The notes under the pieces are model-generated. The model was not told the DNA's origin and ran no database searches. It saw only the letters and a program-made list of their open reading frames with translations. From NCBI GenBank assembly GCA_020632885.1, contig JACKEQ010000012.1, forward strand, positions 1 to 64,000: a stretch of 64,000 bases of DNA, written 5' to 3'. Of the stretch, positions 1-9,825 are shown piece after piece; position 1 is the first letter of the stretch, and the number at the start of each line of letters is the position of its first letter. The DNA is from Alphaproteobacteria bacterium (GTDB lineage: Bacteria; Myxococcota_A; UBA796; GCA-2862545). The translations under genes were made by a program, and so were the position numbers.

Positions 1-1355
1 AGGAGCACCGCGAGCACGGTGATCACCACCGCGCCGAGGAGGTTCAGGACGAGCCCCTCGCGCGCGAGATCCCCCGAGCGCACGTGTCCTCCGCCCACCA
101 CGATGGCGTTCGGGGCCGTCGCCACCGGCAGCATGAACGCACAGCTCGCCGACAGCCCGGCAGGCACGAGCCAGAGCGCCACGTCGTCGCCCGCGGTGGT
201 CGCCGCCGTGCCCAGGATGGGCATCAGCAGCGCGGCCGTCGCGGTGTTGGACGTCACCTCGGTGAGGAACGTCACGAACAGCGCGAGCGCCAGGACCGTC
301 AGGGGCAGCGGGAGGTCGCCGAGCCGCGCGAGCCCCGAGGCCAGCACGGCGTCGAGCCCCGAGGTCTGGAAGGCCCCGCCGAGGGCGAGGCCCCCCGCGA
401 AGAGGAGCAGCAGGCCCCACGGGATCCGCTGCGCCGTCGGCCAGTCCAGGAGACGACCGCCCTCCCCGTCCGGCAGGAGGAACGCTGCCACCACGGCCGC
501 CAGCGCGACGGTGTGGTCACCCGCCTGCTCCCAGCCCGTGAGCGCGGTCCACCCGCCGTACGGGGCCTTCCGGGTGACCCAGAGGACCGCGGTGCACGCG
601 AACAGCGCGACCGCACCGGCCTCGGGCGACCGCCAGCGCGCGGGCGGTACCGGCGGCACCACCACCCCCGCCAGCCGTCCGCCGCGAGAGAGCCAGAGTG
701 CGGCGAGCGGGACCATCACGGCCACGAGGGGCAGCCCCACGGCCATCCAGTCCACGAAGGTCCACGGCTGCCCGCGCTTGCCCAGCTCCGCGAGCACCAG
801 GAGGTTCGGCGGGCTCCCCACCGGTGTGCCGAGACCCCCGATCGACGCGCTCCACGCGAGCCCCATGGCCAGGGGAGCCGCGAGCCGCGAGGGGTCCGAG
901 CTGCGCTTCACCACCGCCGTCGCCACGGGGAGCAGCATGAGCGTGGTGGCCGTGTTGCTGATCCACATCGACAGCACGGCGCAGGCCACCATGAACGCGA
1001 GCACCGTCCGGGAGCCCGTCGCCGTGCCCAGGGCCCGGATCACGGAGTGGGCGAGCTTCTCGTGGGCCCCGGTGCGCTCCATGACCCCGGAGAGCAGGAA
1101 GCCTCCGAGCAGCAGCAGGATCAACGGGTGCCCGAACGCGGCGGCCGCCTGGTGGCGGTCGAGCAGCCCGAAGCACGGCAGCACCACGAACGGGACGAGC
1201 GACGTCACGGGGATCGGCACGGGCTCGAGGGTCCACCACAGCGCGCAGAGCACCGTGAGGCCCGCCACGGCGGCCGCGGGCAGGGCGAGGCCCGCTGCGT
1301 GGGTCACAGCCCCCACGATCAACGCGCCCAGCACCCCGGTCCACCAGCGTCCCAT
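1..1355 (-). CDS. DASS/SLC13-family sodium:carboxylate-type transporter (3' end outside window)
   Basis: A frame open from an ATG at 1355 to the window edge encodes about 451 residues of a polytopic membrane protein, so the C-terminus is missing. Two Ser-Asn-Thr signatures are visible: WISNTATTLMLLPVA near residue 133 and TEVTSNTATAALLMPIL near 367. They are followed by MLPVATAPNAIVV near 410. These are the paired substrate/sodium-binding loops of the divalent-anion:sodium symporter family (known for that family). The likely role is uptake of dicarboxylates, sulfate or phosphate across the inner membrane; the substrate cannot be told from sequence. There is no Shine-Dalgarno; a TGG-TAGCGT box ends 6 nt before the ATG. 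The overlapping plus-strand reading frames are Arg/Pro-rich shadows. Confidence 0.9.
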   Translation of the reverse strand, partial: MGRWWTGVLGALIVGAVTHAAGLALPAAAVAGLTVLCALWWTLEPVPIPVTSLVPFVVLPCFGLLDRHQAAAAFGHPLILLLLGGFLLSGVMERTGAHEKLAHSVIRALGTATGSRTVLAFMVACAVLSMWISNTATTLMLLPVATAVVKRSSDPSRLAAPLAMGLAWSASIGGLGTPVGSPPNLLVLAELGKRGQPWTFVDWMAVGLPLVAVMVPLAALWLSRGGRLAGVVVPPVPPARWRSPEAGAVALFACTAVLWVTRKAPYGGWTALTGWEQAGDHTVALAAVVAAFLLPDGEGGRLLDWPTAQRIPWGLLLLFAGGLALGGAFQTSGLDAVLASGLARLGDLPLPLTVLALALFVTFLTEVTSNTATAALLMPILGTAATTAGDDVALWLVPAGLSASCAFMLPVATAPNAIVVGGGHVRSGDLAREGLVLNLLGAVVITVLAVL

Positions 1356-1361
1356 GCACGG

Positions 1362-1370
1362 ACGCTACCA
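1362..1370 (-). promoter_or_regulatory. extended -10-like box of the DASS transporter
   Basis: TGG-TAGCGT lies in the 20-nt gap behind the deacetylase gene. Six nucleotides separate it from the ATG at 1355, so transcription would start at or next to the start codon (leaderless). No clear -35 is visible. Confidence 0.4.
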
Positions 1371-1375
1371 GACGA

Positions 1376-2524
1376 TCAGCGGCAGACGTCCAGCGTGAGC
1401 GGAGACGCCGAGCTGGTGCCCACGTAGCGGTCCGCCGGAACGCGCTCCGTGCCGGGCAGGCGGTCGCACCAGGCGTTGATGGCGTGCGCGCGCCCCACGC
1501 ACTCGCCGGCGTCGGTCTCGGTCGTCATGCAGAAGGTGGTGGCCGCACCCGCGCGGTCCGGGCAGGTGCCCTCGCACGGGAGCGTGCACACGCCGTTCGT
1601 GCCGTCGCCGACCGGCACGCAGAAGCTGCTGTACTCGATCTGCCAGCAGCGGTCGTCCACCGGATCGCACGCCTCACCGAGGAACGGGAGGTCTGCCGGC
1701 GTGTCCGCGAGCAGGTTCGGAAAGGTCGTGGCGTCGTGGACCGTGGTGAAGGTGAACCCGCGCGCCTTCAGCTCGGTGATGAGCCCCGGGAGCGCGTCCG
1801 CCGTGCTCTGGTGGATGTCGTGCATGAGCACGATGCCCCCGTCGAACCGCTCGAGCTGCTCGACCGTGAACCCGATCATGTCGGAGGCGTACTCCGGCGG
1901 GATGCGGAAGTAGTCGTCGGGCGTGCACACGCCGTCCGCGCCGTAGCACCAGTCCACCGTGTCCACGTGCCAGCCCGTGACGTGCATGCCCCGGGCGCGG
2001 ATGCCGTCCACCAGCCCGCAGTCCGAGAGCCCGTAGGGGAAGCGGAAGAGGTCGACGGGCGCGAAGGTCTCGAGGAGGTCCAGGGTGTCGTCGATCTCGT
2101 CCGCCTGGGCCGCCGCCGAGAGGTTGGTCATCGACGGGTGCGACCAGGAGTGGTTGGCGATGGTGAACAGCGGGTCCGCCACCATCTCCTCCACGAGCGG
2201 CCAGATCGTGGGGTCCTCGAGCTGCACGCCGAGCATGAAGAACGTGGCGGGCACGTTCTCGTCGCGGAGCACCTGGAGCACCTGCGGGGTGACCACGCCG
2301 TGGGGCCCGTCGTCGAAGGTGAGCGCGACCCTCCCGCCCAGCGGAGCCGGGTCCGCGGGGTCCAGACCCGCACAGTCCCACCGGCGGTCCTGCGGGACGG
2401 GGTCCGGCGGAGGCGGCGTCACGGGGACCGGTACCGGCGTGGGGACCGGGACGGGAGCGGGGGCGGGCGCAGGCGGCGTGGCGACGTCGGCGGCGCGCTG
2501 GCAGGCGAGCAGGAGAGCGAGCAT
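1376..2524 (-). CDS. polysaccharide deacetylase (NodB/CE4) lipoprotein
   Basis: 382 residues. An extremely short lipoprotein signal (MLALLLAC, acylated Cys8) is followed by a Pro/Val/Ala linker to about residue 45 and a NodB homology domain. The domain shows TFDDGPH (69-75, the metal-binding and catalytic Asp pair) and HSWSHP (125-130, the two metal-ligand histidines). Later RFPYG and LMHDIH motifs complete the CE4 active site. CE4 enzymes de-N-acetylate peptidoglycan, chitin oligomers or exopolysaccharide. The lipobox places this one in the envelope, so peptidoglycan or matrix glycan is the likely substrate (inference). A Cys-rich C-terminal tail of about 100 residues (8 or more Cys) is extra to the catalytic domain. 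A GTG directly before the ATG is the alternative start. Confidence 0.9.
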   Translation of the reverse strand: MLALLLACQRAADVATPPAPAPAPVPVPTPVPVPVTPPPPDPVPQDRRWDCAGLDPADPAPLGGRVALTFDDGPHGVVTPQVLQVLRDENVPATFFMLGVQLEDPTIWPLVEEMVADPLFTIANHSWSHPSMTNLSAAAQADEIDDTLDLLETFAPVDLFRFPYGLSDCGLVDGIRARGMHVTGWHVDTVDWCYGADGVCTPDDYFRIPPEYASDMIGFTVEQLERFDGGIVLMHDIHQSTADALPGLITELKARGFTFTTVHDATTFPNLLADTPADLPFLGEACDPVDDRCWQIEYSSFCVPVGDGTNGVCTLPCEGTCPDRAGAATTFCMTTETDAGECVGRAHAINAWCDRLPGTERVPADRYVGTSSASPLTLDVCR

Positions 2525-2530
2525 CACACC

Positions 2531-2536
2531 CCCCTA
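2531..2536 (-). promoter_or_regulatory. -10-like TAGGGG box, 6 nt from the deacetylase start
   Basis: TAGGGG lies exactly 6 nt upstream of the ATG at 2524, consistent with a leaderless message. The same G-run could instead be read as a Shine-Dalgarno for the upstream GTG, so the call is tentative. Confidence 0.3.
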
Positions 2537-2566
2537 ACGTACCGGGACGGCGGGCCCGGAGTCGCG

Positions 2567-2572
2567 TATCAT
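2567..2572 (+). promoter_or_regulatory. -10-like TATCAT box of the MopE-repeat lipoprotein
   Basis: TATCAT sits 18 nt before the ATG at 2591 in the divergent gap between two lipoprotein genes. A good -35 is not visible. Confidence 0.3.
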
Positions 2573-2590
2573 CGGGGGACCGGAGTACGA

Positions 2591-5404
<2,814 letters not shown>

Positions 5405-6040
5405 TCAGTAGGTGACCACGAAGTCGTAGGACTGGCAGCCCGGCACCGTCCGGTAGACCTCGAGGTAGTGGCCTCCGAACACGTCCGCGGTGACCGTGAC
5501 CACCTCGTCGTCGTCGGTGGACGTGCCCTCCACGAGGAGCGTCTGGTCCGGCGCATAGATCGCGACGTCGATGTTCCCCTCGGCGCTCGAGAACGTCACC
5601 TCCACGGTGGCCGTGTTGCCCTCGGACATCGCGAAGCGCCAGTAGTCCTGCGGGCTCTCGGGCGTCAGCCAGCGGTTGGTGGCCGAGGTGACCTGCAGCG
5701 CGTCGTCGAAGCCCTCGTCCGGGTTGCCCGCACCCAGCACGGGCTCGTCGCTGTCGTCCTGGCAGTCCGTGTCGGTGTCCGCGTCCGTGTCGGCATCGAC
5801 GTCCACATCCACGTCCGCGTCCGCGTCCACCGGCGGATCGGTGGGCTCGGGCACGGGCTCGCAGGCCGCCGCGCCCGCACAGTCGTCGTCGTCGCAGTCG
5901 AACAGCCCGTCGCGGTCGTTGTCGGCGTCGTCGCTGCACTCGCCGGGATCGTCGCCCTCGCGGGCCTTCTTCTTGAACACGAAGCAGGCCGAGAGCCCCG
6001 TGATGACCAACGCCACGGCAAGGGAACGCACGAACGCCAA
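5405..6040 (-). CDS. small PPC-domain lipoprotein with Asp-rich linker
   Basis: 211 residues from a TTG at 6040, which is 6 nt behind GGAGG; a GTG at 6043 or 6031 is possible. The signal (LAFVRSLAVALVITGLSAC) ends in a lipobox. It is followed by FKKK, a Cys/Asp cluster (DADNDRDGLFDCDDDDC, calcium-loop-like) and an alternating Asp/Val/Ala/Thr linker at about residues 72-92. The C-terminal about 110 residues form one bacterial pre-peptidase C-terminal (PPC) type beta-sandwich: DYWRF, GNIDVAIYAP and a final YDFVVTY strand. PPC domains are usually attached to secreted proteases, but none is attached here. It has the same architecture in miniature as the 932-residue lipoprotein at 52866. Role unknown, envelope-located. 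Confidence 0.8.
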   Translation of the reverse strand: MAFVRSLAVALVITGLSACFVFKKKAREGDDPGECSDDADNDRDGLFDCDDDDCAGAAACEPVPEPTDPPVDADADVDVDVDADTDADTDTDCQDDSDEPVLGAGNPDEGFDDALQVTSATNRWLTPESPQDYWRFAMSEGNTATVEVTFSSAEGNIDVAIYAPDQTLLVEGTSTDDDEVVTVTADVFGGHYLEVYRTVPGCQSYDFVVTY

Positions 6041-6171
6041 CACACACCTCCGGCCCGAGCGTACCTGGCGCGCAGCGCGTGCGCCACGGTCGCGCCCCGC
6101 GACGCCGACGGGGTGGGTTCCACCCGATCGCCCGTCTGCCCGCTCGTTGCTGGGTCGTCCGAACGCGGGCC

Positions 6172-6199
6172 TTGGCGGAAGGCGCGCGGCTGGTATACA
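6172..6199 (+). promoter_or_regulatory. sigma70-type promoter with extended -10
   Basis: TTGGCG (6172-6177), a 16-nt spacer, then TGG-TATACA (6192-6199). This is the best -35/-10 pair in the window; it would start RNA near 6206, 25 nt before the ATG at 6231. Confidence 0.5.
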
Positions 6200-6230
6200 G
6201 GGCGCCGCGACAACCTCCAATGGGGAATCC

Positions 6231-8075
6231 ATGCCCAGAGCCTCGACGCTGTTCGGATTCGGCGCCCTCTGCGCCGCCACGCTGGCCGGATGTGCCAAGG
6301 ACGTGAAGCCCACCGGGCCCGTGATCACGCCCTTCGAGCGCAGCCGCGACTTCGCCAAGGCGTCCCTCGCTCCCGCGCGCTACTCCGCCGGGATCCCGCC
6401 CCTCTCGAAGACCCCGGTGCTCCCCTTCATGGGCTTCGGCGCGAGCTTCGATCTGGACGTGGCCCTGGGCCTGAAGAGCGACGACTTCGACATGGTCGAG
6501 GTCGCCCGCATCCAGACCAAGGACGGCCCGATGTGGCTGGTCCTCGAGACCGACGCCGAGAGCAAGGAGCAGACGATCCTGGCCTCCGTGGAGGACATCG
6601 ACTCCTGGATGCCCGAGCTCCCCCTCGAGCGCAAGACCACGCAGCTCGTGGTGCAGGACAAGACCACGACCGACGGCATCGACCTCTCGGTGAAGTACGA
6701 CAACACCGACAACCGCCCGGTCGAGATGACCCTGCAGGGCCAGCCCGCCGAGAAGGTCGCCAAGAAGCGCAACGGCAACCTCATGGGCCACAGCCCCAAC
6801 GCCCTGCTCGCCGGCCTGGACGTCTCCAGCTCCGAGAGCCTGTTCCTCGCGGACGTCCGCATCGACGATCAGCGCGTGCGGGCCCGGAAGCTCGGCGGCC
6901 TCGTGCCCTTCCAGTACACGATCACCCAGTCGATGGGCGGCGTGGCCACCGGTGAGTACTTCCAGCAGCCGGTCGCCGAGATCGACTTCGACAAGGGCGC
7001 CAAGGTCCACCCCACCGGTGAGTGGGTCCCGGCTGCCCCGCCGCCCCCCGCCCCCGTCATCCCCGAGCCGATGAACCCGGCCGGTGAGGACGTCGTGCTG
7101 CTCGCCATGAGCGAGTGGGTCGCGATCCCGGACCCCGCCAAGATGAAGGCGCTCGAGGCCCAGGAGGCCAAGCTGCCGTCCTGCGTCGAGGCCGGCAAGG
7201 CCACCAACCCGGACTTCGCGGGTGTCGTGGGCGTCGACTTCTACGTGAAGGACGGCCGCACCTGGGAGGTCACGATCGACCCCATGAGCACGGGCTCCGA
7301 CCTCGTGTTCAGCTGCGCGCAGACCATCGCGGCCGCGTACACCTTCGAGGACAAGGCCCTCGACGGCTCGGTCCGCGTCGTGTTCGGCCACCTGCCCGAG
7401 GGCCACGAGGCGCGCAACGACCTCGAGAAGACCTGGCAGGACGCCCAGATCGCGGCCGCCGCCGAGAAGATGGACGAGAAGGCGCCCGCCGACCCCAAGA
7501 AGGACGAGAAGAAGCCCGCCGGCACGGACGGCATGGACGACCTCCCGGAAGGCGAGGATCTGCTCGGCGATCCCGAGGAGGACACCACCGGTCCCGCCAC
7601 CACGGCGGCCCCCCTGGCCTCGTTCGACTCCGTGCACACCATGGCGAACGGCAAGAAGATCGCCCAGCGGTGGAGCGTGCAGCGCGAGGGTGAGCGCGTG
7701 TGGGTCCGCCAGGTGTCGGACTCCCGCACGCTCGCGTACGAGTACCTCGTCCACGGCGACGACAGCGTGCTCGAGCTCCGCAGCATCCAGGTCGTGCCCT
7801 ACGGCGCGGCCGTCCCCGCCGCGGCCATCACGTTCTCGCCGGCCCTGCCGGACCTCCGCCGTCCCTTCAACGGCAAGGTCACCTCGAAGTTCGTGATCGA
7901 CGTCGGTGGCGACGCCAACCACGTCGTGGGCACCGCGGAGTCCTCGTTCGGCGACGCCGGCGCCAAGGTCACCCTCACGCCGGAGGCCCCGAGCTGGGCC
8001 GCGTCCCGTCCGATCGTGTCCACGATCAACTACAAGAACGGCATGCCCCACGTGAGCACCCGCCGGGTGGAGTGA
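6231..8075 (+). CDS. 614-residue lipoprotein of unknown function
   Basis: The start at 6231 gives a complete lipoprotein signal (MPRASTLFGFGALCAATLAGC). The mature protein has an N-terminal region (about 35-245) rich in beta strands and a Pro/Ala hinge (about 267-285). A middle domain (about 285-400) contains two Cys (SCVEAGK, FSCAQT). A Lys/Glu/Asp-rich low-complexity stretch (about 420-455, EKMDEKAPADPKKDEKKPAG) leads to a C-terminal beta domain. No catalytic motif or named family is recognised. Codon usage is strongly biased and regular (AAG, GAG, ATC, CTC), which together with the good promoter suggests high expression. It stands alone between convergent neighbours. The length and domain breaks suggest an abundant envelope scaffold protein (inference). 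Confidence 0.8.
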   Translation: MPRASTLFGFGALCAATLAGCAKDVKPTGPVITPFERSRDFAKASLAPARYSAGIPPLSKTPVLPFMGFGASFDLDVALGLKSDDFDMVEVARIQTKDGPMWLVLETDAESKEQTILASVEDIDSWMPELPLERKTTQLVVQDKTTTDGIDLSVKYDNTDNRPVEMTLQGQPAEKVAKKRNGNLMGHSPNALLAGLDVSSSESLFLADVRIDDQRVRARKLGGLVPFQYTITQSMGGVATGEYFQQPVAEIDFDKGAKVHPTGEWVPAAPPPPAPVIPEPMNPAGEDVVLLAMSEWVAIPDPAKMKALEAQEAKLPSCVEAGKATNPDFAGVVGVDFYVKDGRTWEVTIDPMSTGSDLVFSCAQTIAAAYTFEDKALDGSVRVVFGHLPEGHEARNDLEKTWQDAQIAAAAEKMDEKAPADPKKDEKKPAGTDGMDDLPEGEDLLGDPEEDTTGPATTAAPLASFDSVHTMANGKKIAQRWSVQREGERVWVRQVSDSRTLAYEYLVHGDDSVLELRSIQVVPYGAAVPAAAITFSPALPDLRRPFNGKVTSKFVIDVGGDANHVVGTAESSFGDAGAKVTLTPEAPSWAASRPIVSTINYKNGMPHVSTRRVE

Positions 8076-8081
8076 GCCGAC

Positions 8082-8097
8082 AGGGGCGTGCGCCCCT
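8082..8097. terminator. GC hairpin between convergent genes
   Basis: AGGGGC-GTGC-GCCCCT forms a 6-bp perfect stem 7 nt behind the lipoprotein stop. No T-run follows, so it is at best a weak or bidirectional terminator. This is the only convergent junction in the window with real space (78 nt). Confidence 0.3.
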
Positions 8098-8153
8098 CGC
8101 CGCTCACGAACGCGCCGCTCCTCCGGGGGCGGCGTCGTCGCTCAGGGGGGCCG

Positions 8154-8471
8154 TCAGGGCTGCGACTGCGGCTCGAGCACGAAGAGGAGCTCGTCGTAGC
8201 AGGTGCCCTCGGCGATCTCCTCGCACGTGGACGACCGGATGCACCGCTTGTGGGCCTTGAAGGCAGCGGCCTTCTCCTTGTCCTCCCAGACGTCGAAGAG
8301 GTTCTCCTCGAGCTGACACGACAGGATGCACTCGTCGTGGGACACCCGGGTGCTCTCGATCCCGCAGTCCAGCACCTTGGTGCAGACCTCCTGGCATCGC
8401 GGTGTGCACGCCTGGGCGCCGAGGGCCGCGAGGACGACGAGGATCGCGCTAGATCGGAGCACAGTACCCAT
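8154..8471 (-). CDS. small Cys-rich lipoprotein
   Basis: 105 residues: lipoprotein signal MGTVLRSSAILVVLAALGAQAC, then a mature domain of about 80 residues with 8 Cys arranged as CxxxC pairs (CQEVC, CGIES, CILSC, CEEIAEGTC). This suggests a disulfide-pinned helical hairpin fold. The ATG at 8471 lies inside the end of the upstream gene (23-nt overlap), so translation is probably coupled. The upstream product has the same CxxxC spacing, so the two are likely ancient duplicates. Function unknown; periplasmic/outer-membrane location inferred. Confidence 0.75.
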   Translation of the reverse strand: MGTVLRSSAILVVLAALGAQACTPRCQEVCTKVLDCGIESTRVSHDECILSCQLEENLFDVWEDKEKAAAFKAHKRCIRSSTCEEIAEGTCYDELLFVLEPQSQP

Positions 8472-8811
8472 TGGACGGATCGATCTCGTCGCACTGCTCG
8501 GCGCTGGCGTCGGGCGCGTGGTTCCACACGCAGTCCATCCAGGCCGCTGCCTGCGCGTCGTTCTCGAGGGTGATGGGGGCGTTCGACGTGCGGCGCTGCT
8601 CGGGCTGGTAGTCGCCGAGGTCGCCGGACTTCTTCAGCGCGCCCTCGCACTGGTCGAGGCAGGTGCGCAGGAGCTCGTCCTGGGAGCGCCCGGCCTTCTG
8701 GATGTTGCACTGCGTGTACACCTGCTCGCAGGTGTTCTGGCAGTTGGGCCCACAGGCCACGCCGAGGGACAGCCCGGCGGCGCCGAGCACCAGCATCCAG
8801 GCGCGCTTCAT
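8449..8811 (-). CDS. small Cys-rich lipoprotein, paralogue of downstream gene
   Basis: 120 residues from the ATG at 8811, preceded by GGAGGAGCG. The signal MKRAWMLVLGAAGLSLGVAC is followed by GPNCQNTCEQVYTQC. Three CxxxC-type helices (CQNTC, CLDQC, and single C in WMDCVW) are seen in the mature part. The start is joined to the preceding micro-gene by ATGA. There is no known family; the CxxxCxxxxxxC pattern resembles short Cys-rich lipoproteins recurrent in myxobacteria (general knowledge). Possible partner of the adjacent 105-residue lipoprotein. Confidence 0.75.
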   Translation of the reverse strand: MKRAWMLVLGAAGLSLGVACGPNCQNTCEQVYTQCNIQKAGRSQDELLRTCLDQCEGALKKSGDLGDYQPEQRRTSNAPITLENDAQAAAWMDCVWNHAPDASAEQCDEIDPSNGYCAPI

Positions 8812-8984
8812 CGCTCCTCCCCCGAGCGCCACGAGGTGGGCGACCATCCGGTGGGACGGCGGGCCGGACGCGTGGCGTCGAGCTGGGGCACCACGGGCGG
8901 CGCGTTGTTCGTGTAGCCGGGGTCGCCGGACGCGGGGGCGGACGACCGCGGACCGTCGTTGCGGTCGTGCATGGACTCGGACAT
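8808..8984 (-). CDS. 58-residue hydrophilic micro-protein, coupled to Cys-rich lipoprotein
   Basis: An ATG at 8984 has a good Shine-Dalgarno (GGGAGG, 4 nt away). The frame runs to a TGA that overlaps the next ATG as ATGA. The product begins MSESMHDRNDGPRSS, is rich in Pro/Ser/Arg, has no Cys and no signal, and ends TSWRSGEER. It is either a real small protein or a translated leader that couples ribosomes into the lipoprotein pair. The ribosome-binding site and the exact ATGA junction are the evidence; there is no homology support. Confidence 0.45.
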   Translation of the reverse strand: MSESMHDRNDGPRSSAPASGDPGYTNNAPPVVPQLDATRPARRPTGWSPTSWRSGEER

Positions 8985-9023
8985 GGTGCCTCCCGGCAGC
9001 TCGTTCCCCGGATAACCGCGCGG

Positions 9024-9737
9024 TCAGCGCGCGACGACCCGCCCGCCGTCGACCGCGTAGCCCTCGGGGAGGTTGGACCCGAGGCCCTCGAGGTCGGTGA
9101 CGGGCCAGCGACGTTGCGCGAAGACCTCCGCCACACGGTGGCGGAGGCGGTTGCTGTCCTCATCGGCCTTCGCGACGCGGGCCTCGAGTATTGCAGCGGC
9201 CGCCGGATCGTTCTGCCCGATGAGGACCTCCGCCGCCACGCAGCGCACGTTCTCGTCGAAGTCCTCGACGAACGGGGCCGCCGCCTCCAGCGCGCCCGGG
9301 TGCTTGCGCTCGCCGAGCCACGTGAGCAGGGCGTGCTTCTTCTCGGGCTTGAAGTCGTCGCGGGCCAGCTCGGCGGCGAGCAGCTTGTAGACGACCTCGA
9401 CGGTGGTCGCCTCGTCCGTGAGCTCCTCGAGCAGCCGCAGGGGCACGCTCACGCTCCGGCACTGCTTCAGGTAGCTCTTCAGCGGCTTCACGATGGCGTC
9501 GCCGAGCCGGACGCAGATGCCGTACACCACGTCCTTCTCGGCCTTGTCGTTGAGCTGGTGCTCGAGCTTCATGTCGAAGCGGGAGAGCAGCGCGAGCAGC
9601 GCCTTCGGGGAGCCGTTGTCGGCGAGCCAGCGGGCCGCCGCCTCCCGGTCCTCGGGCTGGCTGTCCTTGCTGGTCAGCCGGCGCCGGTTCTTCGCGATCT
9701 TCTTCTCCTCGCTGAGGAAGAAGTCCCAGAACGCCAT
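9024..9737 (-). CDS. HEAT-like alpha-helical repeat protein
   Basis: 237 residues from the ATG at 9737 (GGAGG 7 nt upstream); starts MAFWDFFLSEEKKIAKNRRR. The body is all helical with repeated patterns such as DREAAARWLADNGSPKALLA, KKHALLTWLGERKHPGALEA and NVRCVAAEVLIGQNDPAAAA, typical of HEAT/armadillo solenoids. There is no signal peptide, so it is cytoplasmic. HEAT scaffolds serve as protein-interaction platforms or phycobilin-lyase-like proteins; nothing here points to a specific partner. The first 44 codons of the longer open frame are Arg/Pro-rich and lack a ribosome site, so they are rejected. Confidence 0.8.
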   Translation of the reverse strand: MAFWDFFLSEEKKIAKNRRRLTSKDSQPEDREAAARWLADNGSPKALLALLSRFDMKLEHQLNDKAEKDVVYGICVRLGDAIVKPLKSYLKQCRSVSVPLRLLEELTDEATTVEVVYKLLAAELARDDFKPEKKHALLTWLGERKHPGALEAAAPFVEDFDENVRCVAAEVLIGQNDPAAAAILEARVAKADEDSNRLRHRVAEVFAQRRWPVTDLEGLGSNLPEGYAVDGGRVVAR

Positions 9738-9756
9738 GGCGAGTCCTCCACGGCGG

Positions 9757-9762
9757 CCTCTA
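9757..9762 (-). promoter_or_regulatory. -10-like TAGAGG box of the HEAT-like gene
   Basis: AAATAGAGG lies 19 nt before the ATG at 9737. The same AATAGAGG core precedes the gene at 52866. No -35 assigned. Confidence 0.3.
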
Positions 9763-9798
9763 TTTCGCTCGGCCCTGCCTGTCCCCCGCGGCATGGGG

Positions 9799-9804
9799 TA
9801 TCGT
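9799..9804 (+). promoter_or_regulatory. -10-like TATCGT box of the Sel1-repeat gene
   Basis: TATCGT lies 21 nt before the ATG at 9826, with GGAGGAG between them. Confidence 0.3.
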
Positions 9805-9825
9805 CCGGGCCCCGGAGGAGAACCC

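Noticed and set aside
19..1427. Two long plus-strand open frames opposite the transporter
   Set aside because: Arg/Pro/Ser-rich, no ribosome site, and the minus frame shows clear DASS motifs and helices.
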